DNA of 64,000 bases from Nitriliruptoraceae bacterium (GTDB lineage: Bacteria > Actinomycetota > Nitriliruptoria > Nitriliruptorales > Nitriliruptoraceae), in assembly GCA_003565155.1 (NCBI GenBank), contig PXDB01000096.1, positions 1 through 64,000 on the forward strand, in the 5' to 3' direction. Each line of letters starts with the position of its first letter. Position 1 is the stretch's first letter. Under the pieces are notes generated by a model, which did no database searches, was not told where the DNA came from, and saw nothing but the letters and a program-made list of their open reading frames with translations. The position numbers and the translations under genes are program-made. Positions 53,665-63,375 of the stretch are shown here, piece after piece.

Positions 53665-56313
53665 ATGACGTCGACGCGGACCCGCCTCGGGCTGCGGGTC
53701 ACCGGTGTCGTGCAGGGCGTCGGCTTCCGCCCCTTCGTGCACCGGCTCGCCACGGAGCTCGCGTTGGTCGGTCACGTCGGCAACGACGCCGCCGGGGTGT
53801 TCATCGAGGTGGAGGGTGACGCCACCGCCGTGGACCGTTTCACCACGCGGCTGCGCGACGAAGCACCGCCGTTGGCACGGATCACTGACCTCAAGGTCAC
53901 CTCCCTGCCGGCACAGGGGCGCAGCGCCGGCAACGCCGCCGGTCCCGCGGATGCTCCCCCCGGCAACGCCGCCGGTCCCGCGGATGCTCCCGCCGCGGAC
54001 GGGCACCCGGGCCCGGACCGCGGCTTCACCATCGTGGCCAGTCCGCAGGGCGGTGCCGTCACCACCCTGGTGCCCGCGGACGTCGGCATCTGTGCGGCCT
54101 GCCGCCGTGAGCTGTTCGATCCGGGCGATCGCCGCCACCGTCACCCCTTCATCACCTGTACGGACTGCGGACCACGGTTCACCATCACCCGCCGGCTGCC
54201 CTACGACCGCCCCGGCACCACCATGGCGGGCTTCCCGATGTGCCCGCCGTGCACGCGCGAGTACCACGATCCCACCGACCGACGCTTCCACGCCCAACCG
54301 ATCGCCTGCCCGGACTGCGGGCCGACCCTGCGGTTCGAGCCGGCGCGCGCGCGCAACACGACCGGCGTGCACGTCGGCGTGGCACGGACGCGGGCCGCAG
54401 CCGTCAGCCCGGCGGGCCCCGCCGCCGACGGTGTGCTCCACGGCACGGAGCCGGCACTGCTCGCCGCGCGACGGATCCTCAGCCGAGGTGGCACCGTCGC
54501 GGTGAAGGGCATCGGCGGCTACCACCTCGCCTGTGATGCGACCTCGGCAGCGGCGGTCGCCCGGCTGCGCCGTCGCAAGGCACGGCCCGACAAGCCCTTC
54601 GCCGTGATGGTCGCCGACGTCGAGGTGGCACGGTCCGTCGCGATCTTCGACGAGGTCGAGCTCGACGCGCTGTGCTCCCCGCAGCGTCCGGTGGTCCTCG
54701 CGCGTCGGCGGACCGGACCGCGGGTCGGCCCGGCGGTGGTCGACGACGTCGCACCCGGTAACCCATGGCTCGGGGTGATGCTGCCCTCCTCGCCGCTGCA
54801 CGAGCTGCTGCTGGCCCCCGGCCACGACCCCGCCCACGACCCCGCCCACGACCCCGGCCACGACCGCGCCGACGACCCGGCCGATGCGGTGCCCACGGTG
54901 CTGGTGATGACCAGCGGCAACGTCGCCGGTGAGCCCATCAGCTTCGCCGACGCCGACGCCACCGCACGGCTGACCCCGTTGGTCGACGGCTTCCTCACCC
55001 ATGACCGGCCGATCCACGTGCCCTGCGACGACGGGGTCGTCCGGGTCATCGACGGCGAGGTGGTGCCGATCCGTCGTTCCCGCGGGGACGCCCCGCTGCC
55101 CCTGGCCTTGCCGAGCGACGCACCAGCCACCCTGGCCGTCGGCGCGGAGCTCAAGAACACCGTCGGGGTCGGCGTCGGTCGTCAGGCGTGGCTCAGTCAG
55201 CACATCGGGGACCTCGGTGCCCTCGAGACGCTGCAGGCCTTCGAGCATGCCGTGGCCCAGCTGACCAGCTTCTTCCACGTGGAGCCGACCCACGTCGCCG
55301 TCGACCCCCACCCCGCGTACACCACCCACGCCTGGGCGCGCCGTCACCACCGCGAGCGCCTGCACCAGGTCCAGCACCATCACGCCCACGCCGCAGCCCT
55401 GTTGGCCGAGCACGGCCTCCCCCCCGACGAGCAGGCCCTGGTCGCCACCTTCGACGGCACCGGCTACGGCGAGGATCAGACGGTGTGGGGTGGGGAGCTG
55501 CTCCTGGCCGATCAGCGACGCTCGCAGCGGGTCGCGCACCTGTCCACCGTGCCGCTGCCCGGCGGCGACTCGGCGGTGACCAACCCGGCGCACATGGCGC
55601 TGGCCGCGCTGTGGGCAGTGGGCGTGGAGTGGCACGAGGACCTGGCCTGCGTCCGTGCGCTCACGGGTGGGCAGCGTCGCCTCCTCCGCCAGCAGCTGGA
55701 ACGTGACGTCGCCTGCGTGCCCACCTCCTCCGCCGGCCGGCTGTTCGACGCGGTCAGCGCGCTGCTCGGGGTGCGCCAGTGCATCAGCTACGAGGGCCAG
55801 GCGGCCATCGAGCTGGAGTGGCTTGCGGACGCCTTCTCACGACGCGGCGACGCGGACGACGACGCACCCGGCTACCACCTCGCCCTCCGTGCAGCGCACA
55901 CCGATGGTGGTCCGTTGCGCCTGGATGCGGCGCCGTTGCTGCAGGAGGTGGTCAGCGACGTGCTCGCCGGGGTGGACCGCACGGCGATCGCAGCCGGCTT
56001 CCACCTCGCTGTCGCCCACGCGGTGCGTGAGGTTGCCGACGGGGTGTCCGCAACGGGTGGACCGCGTACCGTGGGGCTCACCGGCGGGGTGTTCCAGAAC
56101 GCCTGGCTGACCACCCGTACCCGTGCCGCGCTGGAGGGGGAGGGCTACCGCGTGCTGACCCACCGACTCGTCCCACCCAACGACGGCGGGCTCGCGTACG
56201 GGCAGCTGGCCGTGGTCGCCGCCCGGTACGGCGCGACGGCACCCGTCCCGGACCACGGACCGCGGACCGCCAACGGCGCCACACCGGGCAGCGGAGCGCC
56301 ACCGACCACCTGA
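53665..56313 (+). CDS. hypF: [NiFe]-hydrogenase maturation carbamoyltransferase HypF
   Basis: An 882-residue enzyme that turns carbamoyl phosphate into the cyanide precursor for the NiFe site. Domains in order: acylphosphatase (residues 5-90, GVVQGVGFRPFVHRLA), two zinc fingers (about 142-215, CAACRRELFDPGDRRHRHPF and CPPCTREYHDPTDRRFHAQP), YrdC-like (about 260-470, VKGIGGYHLACDA, KPFAVMVAD) and Kae1-like (about 490-850, VQHHHAHAAALLAEHG, TGGVFQNAWL). It exceeds the usual 750-780 residues through a duplicated GNAAGPADAP linker near residue 90, an HDPAHDPAHDPGHD insert near residue 390 and a short tail. First gene of the rightward hyp cluster. Confidence 0.96.
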   Translation: MTSTRTRLGLRVTGVVQGVGFRPFVHRLATELALVGHVGNDAAGVFIEVEGDATAVDRFTTRLRDEAPPLARITDLKVTSLPAQGRSAGNAAGPADAPPGNAAGPADAPAADGHPGPDRGFTIVASPQGGAVTTLVPADVGICAACRRELFDPGDRRHRHPFITCTDCGPRFTITRRLPYDRPGTTMAGFPMCPPCTREYHDPTDRRFHAQPIACPDCGPTLRFEPARARNTTGVHVGVARTRAAAVSPAGPAADGVLHGTEPALLAARRILSRGGTVAVKGIGGYHLACDATSAAAVARLRRRKARPDKPFAVMVADVEVARSVAIFDEVELDALCSPQRPVVLARRRTGPRVGPAVVDDVAPGNPWLGVMLPSSPLHELLLAPGHDPAHDPAHDPGHDRADDPADAVPTVLVMTSGNVAGEPISFADADATARLTPLVDGFLTHDRPIHVPCDDGVVRVIDGEVVPIRRSRGDAPLPLALPSDAPATLAVGAELKNTVGVGVGRQAWLSQHIGDLGALETLQAFEHAVAQLTSFFHVEPTHVAVDPHPAYTTHAWARRHHRERLHQVQHHHAHAAALLAEHGLPPDEQALVATFDGTGYGEDQTVWGGELLLADQRRSQRVAHLSTVPLPGGDSAVTNPAHMALAALWAVGVEWHEDLACVRALTGGQRRLLRQQLERDVACVPTSSAGRLFDAVSALLGVRQCISYEGQAAIELEWLADAFSRRGDADDDAPGYHLALRAAHTDGGPLRLDAAPLLQEVVSDVLAGVDRTAIAAGFHLAVAHAVREVADGVSATGGPRTVGLTGGVFQNAWLTTRTRAALEGEGYRVLTHRLVPPNDGGLAYGQLAVVAARYGATAPVPDHGPRTANGATPGSGAPPTT

Positions 56314-56461
56314 CGGCCTCCTGCCACCACGGCCGCATCCACCGAGCGTGCGCCACCGATCACCACCAGCCGAGCACGACCCGGATCGACCACGAACCGG
56401 GCCGGCCACGATCACCACCGGTCACCACGACCAGCGACCAGCGACCAGGGAAGGAACCACC

Positions 56462-56839
56462 ATGTGTCTCGGGGTCCCCGGACGGATCGAGGAGATCCGC
56501 GACGAGCAGGGCACGCCGATGGCCGCCGTGGACTTCGGCGGTATCCGCAAGGAGGTGTGCCTGGCCTACCTCCCGGAGGCCGAGGTGGGTGACTACACCC
56601 TGGTCCACGTCGGCTTCGCCATCACCCGGATCGACGAGGCGTCAGCGCTCGAGACCCTCGAGCTGATCCGCTCCATGGGCAGCCTCGCGGAGGAGCTCGG
56701 TGAGGAACCGGCCGACCCACGGGCCGAGGAGGAGCCCGCCCAGCCAGCGGCCGCACCGGGCGGCGCACCGCCCGGCCACCCCGCACCCGACGCCGCGCCG
56801 TCGCCACCCCAGCCCACCGGTGCGGGGGGACGGCAGTGA
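56462..56839 (+). CDS. hypC: Hydrogenase maturation chaperone HypC
   Basis: A 125-residue protein whose first 80 residues are a standard Hyp[13 protein letters not shown] with the essential Cys2, [36 protein letters not shown]. It carries the Fe(CN)2CO unit with HypD to the hydrogenase large subunit. A Pro/Ala/Glu-rich tail of about 40 residues is added and is unusual for the family. GGAAGGAA precedes the ATG. It overlaps hypD as GTGA. The 148-bp spacer from hypF is repetitive cacc-rich sequence without a gene. Confidence 0.95.
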   Translation: MCLGVPGRIEEIRDEQGTPMAAVDFGGIRKEVCLAYLPEAEVGDYTLVHVGFAITRIDEASALETLELIRSMGSLAEELGEEPADPRAEEEPAQPAAAPGGAPPGHPAPDAAPSPPQPTGAGGRQ

Positions 56840-57957
56840 AGTACCTCGACGAGTTCAACGACCCCGAGCTCGCTGCGAGCCAGTTCGAGGAGATCGAGCG
56901 GATCGTCACCCGCCCCTGGTCGCTGATGGAGGTGTGCGGCGGCCAGACCCACTCGATCGTGCGCAACGGCATCGATCAGCTCCTGCCCGAGCGGGTCCGC
57001 CTGATCCACGGACCCGGCTGTCCGGTGTGCGTGACACCGCTCGAGACCATCGACAAGGCCCTGGCGATCGCCGCCCGTGACGACGTGATCTTCTGCTCCT
57101 TCGGTGACATGTTGCGGGTCCCCGGCAGCCACCACGACCTGTTCCAGATCCGCTCGAACGGTGGGGACGTCCGGGTCGTGTACTCGCCCCTTGACGCCGT
57201 GCGTGTCGCCGCGGACAACCCCGACAAGCAGGTCGTGTTCTTCGGCATCGGGTTCGAGACCACCGCCCCGGCCAACGCCATGACCGTGGTGGAGGCCAGA
57301 CGTCGTGGGCTCACCAACTTCTCCATGCTGGTCAGCCACGTGCTCGTGCCCCCGGCGATCGCCGCCATCGCCTCCTCGCCCGACACCCAGGTGGACGCCT
57401 ACCTCGCCGCCGGCCACGTCAACACCGTGATGGGCACCGGGGAGTACGCGCCCCTGGTCGAGCGGTTCGGCGTGCCGATCGTGGTCACCGGCTTCGAGCC
57501 CCTGGACGTGCTCGAGGGGATCCGCCGCGCCCTGCTGCAGTTGGAGGAGGGCCGCGCCGAGGTGGAGAACGCCTACCCCCGGGCCGTGAAGCCCGGCGGC
57601 AACCCGGCGGCCAGAGCTGTGCTCAGTGACGTGTTCGAGGTGTGCGACCGGGCGTGGCGCGGGATCGGCGTCATCCCCGCCAGCGGCTGGCGGCTGTCGG
57701 AGGCCTACGCACCGTTCGACGCCGAGCACCGTTTCGAGGTGAGCGACCTGCACGTGGAGGAGTCGCCGCTGTGCCGCTCCGGTGAGGTGCTCCAGGGGCT
57801 GCTCAAGCCGAGCGAGTGCGAGCAGTTCGGCACCACCTGTACCCCTCGTCAGCCGCTCGGCGCGACGATGGTGTCCTCCGAGGGTGCCTGCGCCGCCTAC
57901 TACCAGTATCGCCGGTTGGCGCCGTCCGGCCAGGCGGGCGCGAAGGTGGACGCGTGA
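56836..57957 (+). CDS. hypD: Hydrogenase maturation protein HypD
   Basis: A 373-residue Fe-S scaffold protein on which the Fe(CN)2CO group is built. Signatures are [17 protein letters not shown] (CGGQTH, catalytic Cys), [17 protein letters not shown] (GPGCPVC), [10 protein letters not shown], and [12 protein letters not shown]. Cysteines toward the end ([25 protein letters not shown]) are the 4Fe-4S ligands. Normal length. Its GTG start overlaps hypC and its stop overlaps hypE, both by 4 bases. Confidence 0.97.
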   Translation: MKYLDEFNDPELAASQFEEIERIVTRPWSLMEVCGGQTHSIVRNGIDQLLPERVRLIHGPGCPVCVTPLETIDKALAIAARDDVIFCSFGDMLRVPGSHHDLFQIRSNGGDVRVVYSPLDAVRVAADNPDKQVVFFGIGFETTAPANAMTVVEARRRGLTNFSMLVSHVLVPPAIAAIASSPDTQVDAYLAAGHVNTVMGTGEYAPLVERFGVPIVVTGFEPLDVLEGIRRALLQLEEGRAEVENAYPRAVKPGGNPAARAVLSDVFEVCDRAWRGIGVIPASGWRLSEAYAPFDAEHRFEVSDLHVEESPLCRSGEVLQGLLKPSECEQFGTTCTPRQPLGATMVSSEGACAAYYQYRRLAPSGQAGAKVDA

Positions 57958-59039
57958 ACGACGACGGCCACGTCACCGAGATGGCCCCGGGTTCGTGGAG
58001 CTGCCCCCTGCCCCTGCGCGATCACGAACGCATCGTCACCGGGCACGGGGGTGGGGGCCGGCTGTCCGCGGAGCTGGTCGAGCACCTCTTCCGGCCCGCC
58101 TTCGGATCGGAGGTGGACGACCCGTCCCACGATGCGGTGGTGCTGCCTGTGCCGACGGGCGGCGACCGGCTGGCCTTCTCCACCGACAGCTACGTCGTCA
58201 CCCCGCTCATCTTCCCCGGCGGCAGCATCGGGGACCTGGCCGTCAACGGGACCGTGAACGACATCGCCATGTCCGGTGCGGTCCCCGTCGCCCTGTCGGC
58301 CGCCTTCGTGCTGGAGGAGGGGCTCGAGCTGGCCACCCTGGGCCGCATCGCCGAGGACATGGGCCGCGCCGCTGCGGCGGCGGAGGTGCGCCTGGTCACC
58401 GGCGACACCAAGGTCGTCGAGGCCCGCGACCGTGGGGGGCTGACCATCACCACCGCCGGGTTCGGGATCGTCCCCGACGGCGTGGAGCTGTCCCCGAGGC
58501 GGGTGCGCCCCGGCGACCAGGTCCTGCTCAGCGGCCCGATCGGTGCCCACGGGATGGCGATCATGAGCCTGCGCGAGGGACTGGAGTTCGAGTCGGAGCT
58601 GCGCACCGACTCCGCACCGCTGGCCGGGCTGGTGCAGACCATGCTGGCCGCCGCCCCCGGCGGTGGGGTCCGGGCGCTGCGTGACGCGACCCGGGGCGGG
58701 TTCGCCGCGGTGCTGTGCGAACTGGCGGAGTCCGGCGGCACCGGCATCGAGTACGCCGAGCGGGACCTGCCGGTGCCCGCCGACGTCGCCGCCGCCTGCG
58801 GCTTCCTCGGCCTCGATCCGACCCACGTCGCCAACGAGGGCAAGCTCGTCGCCGTCGTCGCGCCCGAGGTCGCCGAGGAGGTGCTCGCCGCGATGCACAG
58901 CCACCCCCACGGCGTCGAGGCCGTCCGTGTCGGCGAGGTGGTCGACGACCACCCCGGGATGGTGGTGGCACGGACCGGCCTGGGTGCCAAGCGGGTGGTC
59001 GACCTGCCGCTCGGTGAGCAGCTGCCGAGGATCTGCTGA
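57954..59039 (+). CDS. hypE: Hydrogenase maturation protein HypE
   Basis: A 361-residue PurM-like ATPase that dehydrates the thiocarboxamide on its C-terminal cysteine to thiocyanate. It begins its core with [20 protein letters not shown], has [15 protein letters not shown] and [16 protein letters not shown], and ends LGEQLPRIC, with the modified Cys as the last residue, as required. The GTG start overlaps the hypD stop. HypE and HypF form the cyanide-making pair; both are encoded here. Confidence 0.97.
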   Translation: MNDDGHVTEMAPGSWSCPLPLRDHERIVTGHGGGGRLSAELVEHLFRPAFGSEVDDPSHDAVVLPVPTGGDRLAFSTDSYVVTPLIFPGGSIGDLAVNGTVNDIAMSGAVPVALSAAFVLEEGLELATLGRIAEDMGRAAAAAEVRLVTGDTKVVEARDRGGLTITTAGFGIVPDGVELSPRRVRPGDQVLLSGPIGAHGMAIMSLREGLEFESELRTDSAPLAGLVQTMLAAAPGGGVRALRDATRGGFAAVLCELAESGGTGIEYAERDLPVPADVAAACGFLGLDPTHVANEGKLVAVVAPEVAEEVLAAMHSHPHGVEAVRVGEVVDDHPGMVVARTGLGAKRVVDLPLGEQLPRIC

Positions 59040-59875
59040 TGGCGGCGCGCAGGGATGCGGCCGGACCGACGGCGGACCAACCCGGGGAGGCGGCCGTTGC
59101 GGGCCGGCGCGCACGTTCGCGGCCACGCCTGCGGCGTGTCCTCCTGGTGCTGGCCGGGCTGCTGGCCGTTGCCACCGTCGCCTTCGTGGTGTGGGCGAGC
59201 CTGGCTCGACCGGCTGAGCCGGCGGCCCTGCAGGCGGCGATCGACGACCCGGCGGTGGAGGTCAGCCTCGGACCGGTGGTGGAGCTACGGCCCGCCGACG
59301 GCGAGCCGGCCCGCGGCGTGGTGTTCTACCCCGGCGCCCGCGTCCACCGGGAGGCCTACGTCGCCACCTGGGCGCCGATCGTCGCCGCCACCGACACCCT
59401 GGTGCTGATCCCACGCATGCCGCTGAACCTCGCCTTCTTCGGTCGCTCCCGCGCGGACGGGCTGATCGATGACACCCCGGACGTGGAGGAGTGGTGGGTC
59501 GGCGGCCACTCCCTGGGTGGGGCGATGGCGGCGAGCTGGCTGGGCGGGCAGGAACCCGGGCAGGTCGAGGGTCTGGTGCTGTGGGCTTCCTTCTCCACCG
59601 GCGGTGCGGGGCTCGAGGACCGCGAGGACCTCACGGTGCTGTCGGTCGCCGGCAGCCGGGACGGCCTGGCCACCCCCGACGACATCGCCGAGCGGCGGGA
59701 GCTGCTGCCCGCGGACGCCCGTATGGTCGAGATCGAGGGCATGAACCACGCGCAGTTCGGTGCCTACGGTCCCCAGGGCCGCGACCTGACCCCGGAGATC
59801 AGCGACGATGCGGCCCGCTCAGCGCTGATCGACGCGCACGTCGCGATCCTCGGTGGCCGGGACGGCGACCTCTAG
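59039..59875 (+). CDS. Membrane-anchored alpha/beta hydrolase (Abhydrolase_5-like)
   Basis: A 278-residue protein with an N-terminal basic stretch, one membrane segment (about residues 32-54, VLLVLAGLLAVATVAFVVWA) and an alpha/beta-hydrolase domain: nucleophile GGHSLGGAMAASW (about residue 157), acid Asp in VAGSRDGLATPDD, and His in IEGMNHAQFGAYG. It is translationally linked to hypE (TGATG overlap) though no hydrolase is part of known NiFe maturation. Such proteins are esterase-like with unknown substrates. Its 3' end overlaps the convergent maturation protease gene by 57 bp. Confidence 0.82.
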   Translation: MAARRDAAGPTADQPGEAAVAGRRARSRPRLRRVLLVLAGLLAVATVAFVVWASLARPAEPAALQAAIDDPAVEVSLGPVVELRPADGEPARGVVFYPGARVHREAYVATWAPIVAATDTLVLIPRMPLNLAFFGRSRADGLIDDTPDVEEWWVGGHSLGGAMAASWLGGQEPGQVEGLVLWASFSTGGAGLEDREDLTVLSVAGSRDGLATPDDIAERRELLPADARMVEIEGMNHAQFGAYGPQGRDLTPEISDDAARSALIDAHVAILGGRDGDL

Positions 59876-60367
59876 GTCGCGCACCTGCACCGCGACCTGG
59901 AGCGCATCGACCTCGGTCCCGGGATCGGCCTCCCGGGCGAGGGCGGCCGCGACCATGGCCACGGCGTGGCGGACCGGGCGGCACGGTGGGTGTCCGATCT
60001 CGAACACGCTGCCCTCGATCCCGATCACCTCGAGGGTGTCGTGGAGCCGGCCGAGCGCGGCGGCGAGGTGCAGGGCGGTGGCGACGCCGAGGTCGTGGGT
60101 GCCGCCCCCGGTGGCGGGCACGTGCTCGACCAGCCGGGCGCCCGACCAGCGGTGCACCGTCCCCGGGCGTGCCCCGGTGCGCACGGTGTCGACCAGGCGC
60201 ACACGTGGGGCGGTGTCCCACAGTGGCTCGGTCAGGATCGCACTCGGATCGGCGGTGACCGTGCGAGACGTGATACCGGGCACCTCCGCGACGGCGGCGG
60301 CGACCAGGGGGCCGGCCGCGTCGTCGCCGCGGTCGGGGTGGCCGACACCGAGCACCAGCATGGTCAT
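59819..60367 (-). CDS. Hydrogenase maturation protease (HycI/HyaD/HoxW family)
   Basis: A 182-residue nickel-sensing endopeptidase that removes the C-terminal tail of the large subunit after nickel insertion. Visible motifs are VLGVGHPDRGDDAAGP with the first metal-binding acidic residue (usually GNxxxxDDGxG; here GHPDRGDD), VRLVDTVRTG with the second Asp, THDLGVATAL with the His, and EVIGIEGSVFEIG. The ATG overlaps the large-subunit stop (ATGA), so protease and its substrate are coupled. The end overlaps the opposite alpha/beta hydrolase gene by 57 bp, so the last residues may be poorly constrained. Confidence 0.9.
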   Translation of the reverse strand: MTMLVLGVGHPDRGDDAAGPLVAAAVAEVPGITSRTVTADPSAILTEPLWDTAPRVRLVDTVRTGARPGTVHRWSGARLVEHVPATGGGTHDLGVATALHLAAALGRLHDTLEVIGIEGSVFEIGHPPCRPVRHAVAMVAAALAREADPGTEVDALQVAVQVRDLEVAVPATEDRDVRVDQR

Positions 60368-61704
60368 CGTCGCGTCACCGTGAGGTCGAGGAAGTGGGTG
60401 GAGCAGGAGATGCACGGGTCGTAGTTGCGGATCGCCTGCTCGCACTGCCACTGCAGGTCGTCGTCGTCGAGGTGGAGGTGCTGCTGGACGAAGCCCTCCA
60501 GATCCTCCTCGATGGCGGGCTGGTTCTGGGAGGTCGGCGGCACGATCGTCGCGTCGGTGATGGTGCCGTCCTCGGCGAGTCCGTACCGGTGGTACAGGAT
60601 GCCCCGGGGCGCCTCGGTGGCGCCGTGACCCACGCCAGCCACCGGTGGAACCGCGATGGCGGCGGGCTCGGGCCGGTCGTAGGCCGCGATCAGCCGCAGG
60701 GCCTCGTCGAAGGCGTAGACCGTCTCCAGCGCCCGCACGATGATGCTGCGGAAGGGGTTGGTCACCGGGGCGGTGCAGCCCACCTCCTCCGCCAGCGCCG
60801 CGAGGTCGTCGGGGAGCCGGTCGAGGTTCAGCGCCAACCGGGCGGCGGGGCCGACCAGGTAGGTCTCGCCGGAGCGCATCCGTCCGTGCAGGGCCGTGGA
60901 GTGGGGCACCTGCTCCTCGTGGAGGTGGTCCGGCCACGCGGTGATCGGTGCGTCGATGCCGGTGGTACTGACCAGCCGGCCGCCCTCCAGGGGGTAGCCC
61001 GTCGCTCCCGGGGGGAGGGTGTCGATGTCGGGACGCAGGGCCACGAAGGCGTGGTCCTGGGTGAGCTCGGGGAAGGTGAAGCCCGCCACCAGCCGGGTGG
61101 TCTCCACCGCCGCCTCGCGTCCCCACTGCAGTTCGGGGATCAGCGCTTCGAGCCCCGCGGGCGTCGGCGCGCGGTGGAAGCCGCCCAGGCGGACGTTGAT
61201 CGGGTGGATCGCCCGGCCACCGATCACCTCCAGCAAGGTGTTGCCGGCCTTGCGCAGCCGCAGCGCCATCTCCACCAGCTCCCGGTGGTCGGCGGCCATC
61301 TCGATCGCGCCCTGGTAGCCGAGGAAGTCGGGTGCGTGGAGCAGGAACACGTGCAGGACGTGGCTCTCGATCCACTCCCCGCAGTACAGCAGGCGGCGCA
61401 GCTGCCGGATCCCGTCGGGCATGGCGGGCCCGTCGGGCGTGTCGACGCCGCACACCGACTCGAGCGCGTTGATGGCGGAGAGCTGGTAGGCGACGGGGCA
61501 GATCCCGCAGATGCGGGCGGTGATGTCGGGGGGCTCGGTGTAGTCCCGACCGCGGAGCATCGCCTCGAAGAAGCGCGGCGGTTCGTAGATCCGCAGCTCC
61601 ACGCGCTCGACGTGGCCGTCCGCCACCTCGACGTGCATGGCGCCCTCGCCCTCCACCCGGGCGAGCGCCTCCACGGAGATGGTGCGGTCATGGCTGTGGC
61701 TCAC
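60364..61704 (-). CDS. [NiFe]-hydrogenase large (alpha) subunit, group 3b-like
   Basis: The 446-residue catalytic subunit holding the NiFe site. The N-terminal ligand motif is RICGICPVAYQLSAINALE (about residues 62-80) and the C-terminal one DPCISCSTHFLDLTVTRR, with the four nickel-ligand cysteines. The protein ends a few residues after the last motif; the FLDLTVTRR tail is what the maturation protease should cut behind CSTH. The short length and these motifs fit cytoplasmic group 3b enzymes, which use NADP(H). EALARVEGEGAMHVEV is the usual start. GTG at 61704 overlaps the small-subunit stop. Confidence 0.93.
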   Translation of the reverse strand: MSHSHDRTISVEALARVEGEGAMHVEVADGHVERVELRIYEPPRFFEAMLRGRDYTEPPDITARICGICPVAYQLSAINALESVCGVDTPDGPAMPDGIRQLRRLLYCGEWIESHVLHVFLLHAPDFLGYQGAIEMAADHRELVEMALRLRKAGNTLLEVIGGRAIHPINVRLGGFHRAPTPAGLEALIPELQWGREAAVETTRLVAGFTFPELTQDHAFVALRPDIDTLPPGATGYPLEGGRLVSTTGIDAPITAWPDHLHEEQVPHSTALHGRMRSGETYLVGPAARLALNLDRLPDDLAALAEEVGCTAPVTNPFRSIIVRALETVYAFDEALRLIAAYDRPEPAAIAVPPVAGVGHGATEAPRGILYHRYGLAEDGTITDATIVPPTSQNQPAIEEDLEGFVQQHLHLDDDDLQWQCEQAIRNYDPCISCSTHFLDLTVTRR

Positions 61705-62507
61705 GTCGCCACCTCCTCGCGGTCGGGCTCGTGACGACGGGACTGGGTGCGGAAGGCGGGCGCGTCGGCGTTGAAGGTGCGGAACAGGCGGACCAGCTCC
61801 GGGTGCTCCACGGCCAGCTCGTCGGTGAGCCAGCTCGCCAACGAGGCGGTGTTGGGCGACTCCGCCGGCCCGAAGCAGCCGTAGCAGCCACGCCGGAACG
61901 CCGGGCAGCGGGCGTTGCACCCGGCCTGGGTGACCGGCCCGAGGCAGGGCGTACCGTCGGCGACGGTGACGCACACGTTGCCCTGCAGCTTGCACTCGAC
62001 GCACACCGAGTGGGTCGGGGTGACGGGTTTGCGGCCGGCGAGGATCGCGTTGATCACCTCGACGAGTTGGCTGGTCTCGATCGGGCAGCCGCGGAGCTCG
62101 AGGTCCACGGGGACGTGCTCGGCGATGGCGGTGGACTCGGCCAGGGCATCGATGTAGCGCGGTTCTGCGTAGACCAGGGAGCGGAAGGCCTCCATGTCGC
62201 TGAAGTTGCGCAGCGCCTGGATCCCGCCGGCGGTGGCACACGCCCCGATGGTGATCAGGGTGGTGGACACCTCACGGACCCGCCGGATCCGCTCCGCGTC
62301 CGCGGGCGTGGTGATCGAGCCCTCCACGAGCGAGATGTCGTAGGGCCCGTCGGCCACCTCGCGGGTGGCTTCCAGGAAGTAGGCGATGTGGATCTGCCCG
62401 GCGATGGTCAGCAGCTCGTCCTCGGCGGAGAGCAAGGACAGCTGGCAGCCGTCGCAGGAGGCGAACTTCCACACCGCCACGCTCGGGCGGCCGATCTCGT
62501 CGGTCAC
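61701..62507 (-). CDS. [NiFe]-hydrogenase small (delta) subunit
   Basis: A 268-residue electron-transfer subunit. It starts with VAVWKFASCDGCQLSLLS (proximal cluster Cys pair), has TIGACATAGG and LRGCPIE for the same cluster, then a cysteine-rich half (CVECKLQGNVCV, GTPCLGPVTQAGCNARCPAF, GCYGCFGP) for two further [4Fe-4S] clusters. There is no twin-arginine signal peptide, so the enzyme is cytoplasmic, as expected for group 3. GTG at 62507 is chosen because GGAGG stands eight bases upstream. Confidence 0.92.
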   Translation of the reverse strand: MTDEIGRPSVAVWKFASCDGCQLSLLSAEDELLTIAGQIHIAYFLEATREVADGPYDISLVEGSITTPADAERIRRVREVSTTLITIGACATAGGIQALRNFSDMEAFRSLVYAEPRYIDALAESTAIAEHVPVDLELRGCPIETSQLVEVINAILAGRKPVTPTHSVCVECKLQGNVCVTVADGTPCLGPVTQAGCNARCPAFRRGCYGCFGPAESPNTASLASWLTDELAVEHPELVRLFRTFNADAPAFRTQSRRHEPDREEVAT

Positions 62508-62520
62508 CGCACCCACCTCC

Positions 62521-63375
62521 TCACAGCTCGCGGACGTCGAGCAGCGCCGCCACCTCGTCCCAGCTGAACACGGGGCCGTCCCGGCACAGGAACTTCGAGC
62601 CGAGCTGGCAGTGCCCGCAACTGCCCACCCCGCACTTCATGTTGCGTTCCAGGGTGACGTAGATGCGTTCGGCGGGGACGCCGCGACCCAGCAGCGCTTC
62701 CGCGGAGAACCACATCATCACCTCGGGCCCGCACAGCAGGATCACGCTGTTCTCCGGGTCGAAGGGCACCCGGGGGATCAGCTTGGTGACCACGCCCACC
62801 CGGCCGCTCCATCCGCGCACGGCGCTGTCCACGGTGACGTGGACGTCGATGCTGCGGTCGGCGTGCCACCGGTCGAGGTCGTCGCGGAAGACCAGGTCCC
62901 GGGGACTGCGGGCACCCTTGAGGAGCACGATCCGACCGAAGCGTTCCCGGTGGCGCAGGGCCTGCACGATGGCAGGGCGGACGGGGGCCATCCCGATGCC
63001 GCCGGTGATCACCACCAGGTCCTTGCCCTCCGCCTCCTCGAGGGGCCACGGTCGGCCGTAGGGACCGCGGATGCCGATGGTGGTGCCCGGCTGGAGGTCG
63101 TTGAGCGCCTTGGTCACCCACCCGACGGCGCGGATCGTGTGGGACAGCAGCCCGGGCGTGGCCGGATCGGAGGAGATCGAGATGGCGGCCTCGCCCACAC
63201 CGTAGACGTACACCATGTCGAACTGGCCCGGCTTGAAGGCGATGGGGTGCTGCTGCGGCGCCACGTCGATCGTGACGATGTCATGGGTCTGGTGCCGGAC
63301 CGAGGACACCTGGTACGGCCGGCTGGTCAGGGCACCGCGGGTCGGTACCTCGACGGGGGCGTCAAGGACGGTCAT
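62521..63375 (-). CDS. FAD/NAD(P)-binding hydrogenase (gamma) subunit
   Basis: A 284-residue ferredoxin-reductase-like subunit. FAD-binding elements FKPGQFDMVYVYGVGEAAIS and RGPYGRPWP and the NAD(P)-binding LVVITGGIGMAPVRPAI, with LLCGPEVMM later, are clear. The C-terminus binds a [2Fe-2S] cluster: RNMKCGVGSCGHCQLGSKFL followed by CRDGPVF. It passes electrons between pyridine nucleotide and the Fe-S chain of the hydrogenase. ATG at 63375 begins MTVLDAP and overlaps the upstream cyclic-nucleotide gene by 14 bp. Confidence 0.93.
   Translation of the reverse strand: MTVLDAPVEVPTRGALTSRPYQVSSVRHQTHDIVTIDVAPQQHPIAFKPGQFDMVYVYGVGEAAISISSDPATPGLLSHTIRAVGWVTKALNDLQPGTTIGIRGPYGRPWPLEEAEGKDLVVITGGIGMAPVRPAIVQALRHRERFGRIVLLKGARSPRDLVFRDDLDRWHADRSIDVHVTVDSAVRGWSGRVGVVTKLIPRVPFDPENSVILLCGPEVMMWFSAEALLGRGVPAERIYVTLERNMKCGVGSCGHCQLGSKFLCRDGPVFSWDEVAALLDVREL

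Noticed and set aside
55272-55289. parS-like word cttccacgtggagc in hypF
   Set aside because: It differs from the parS palindrome at two positions and is explained by the codons for FHVEP in a conserved HypF segment.
53518-55635. A 705-codon open frame opposite hypF
   Set aside because: It is the GC-rich shadow of hypF; the sense frame has all HypF domains, and this one shows no family motif.
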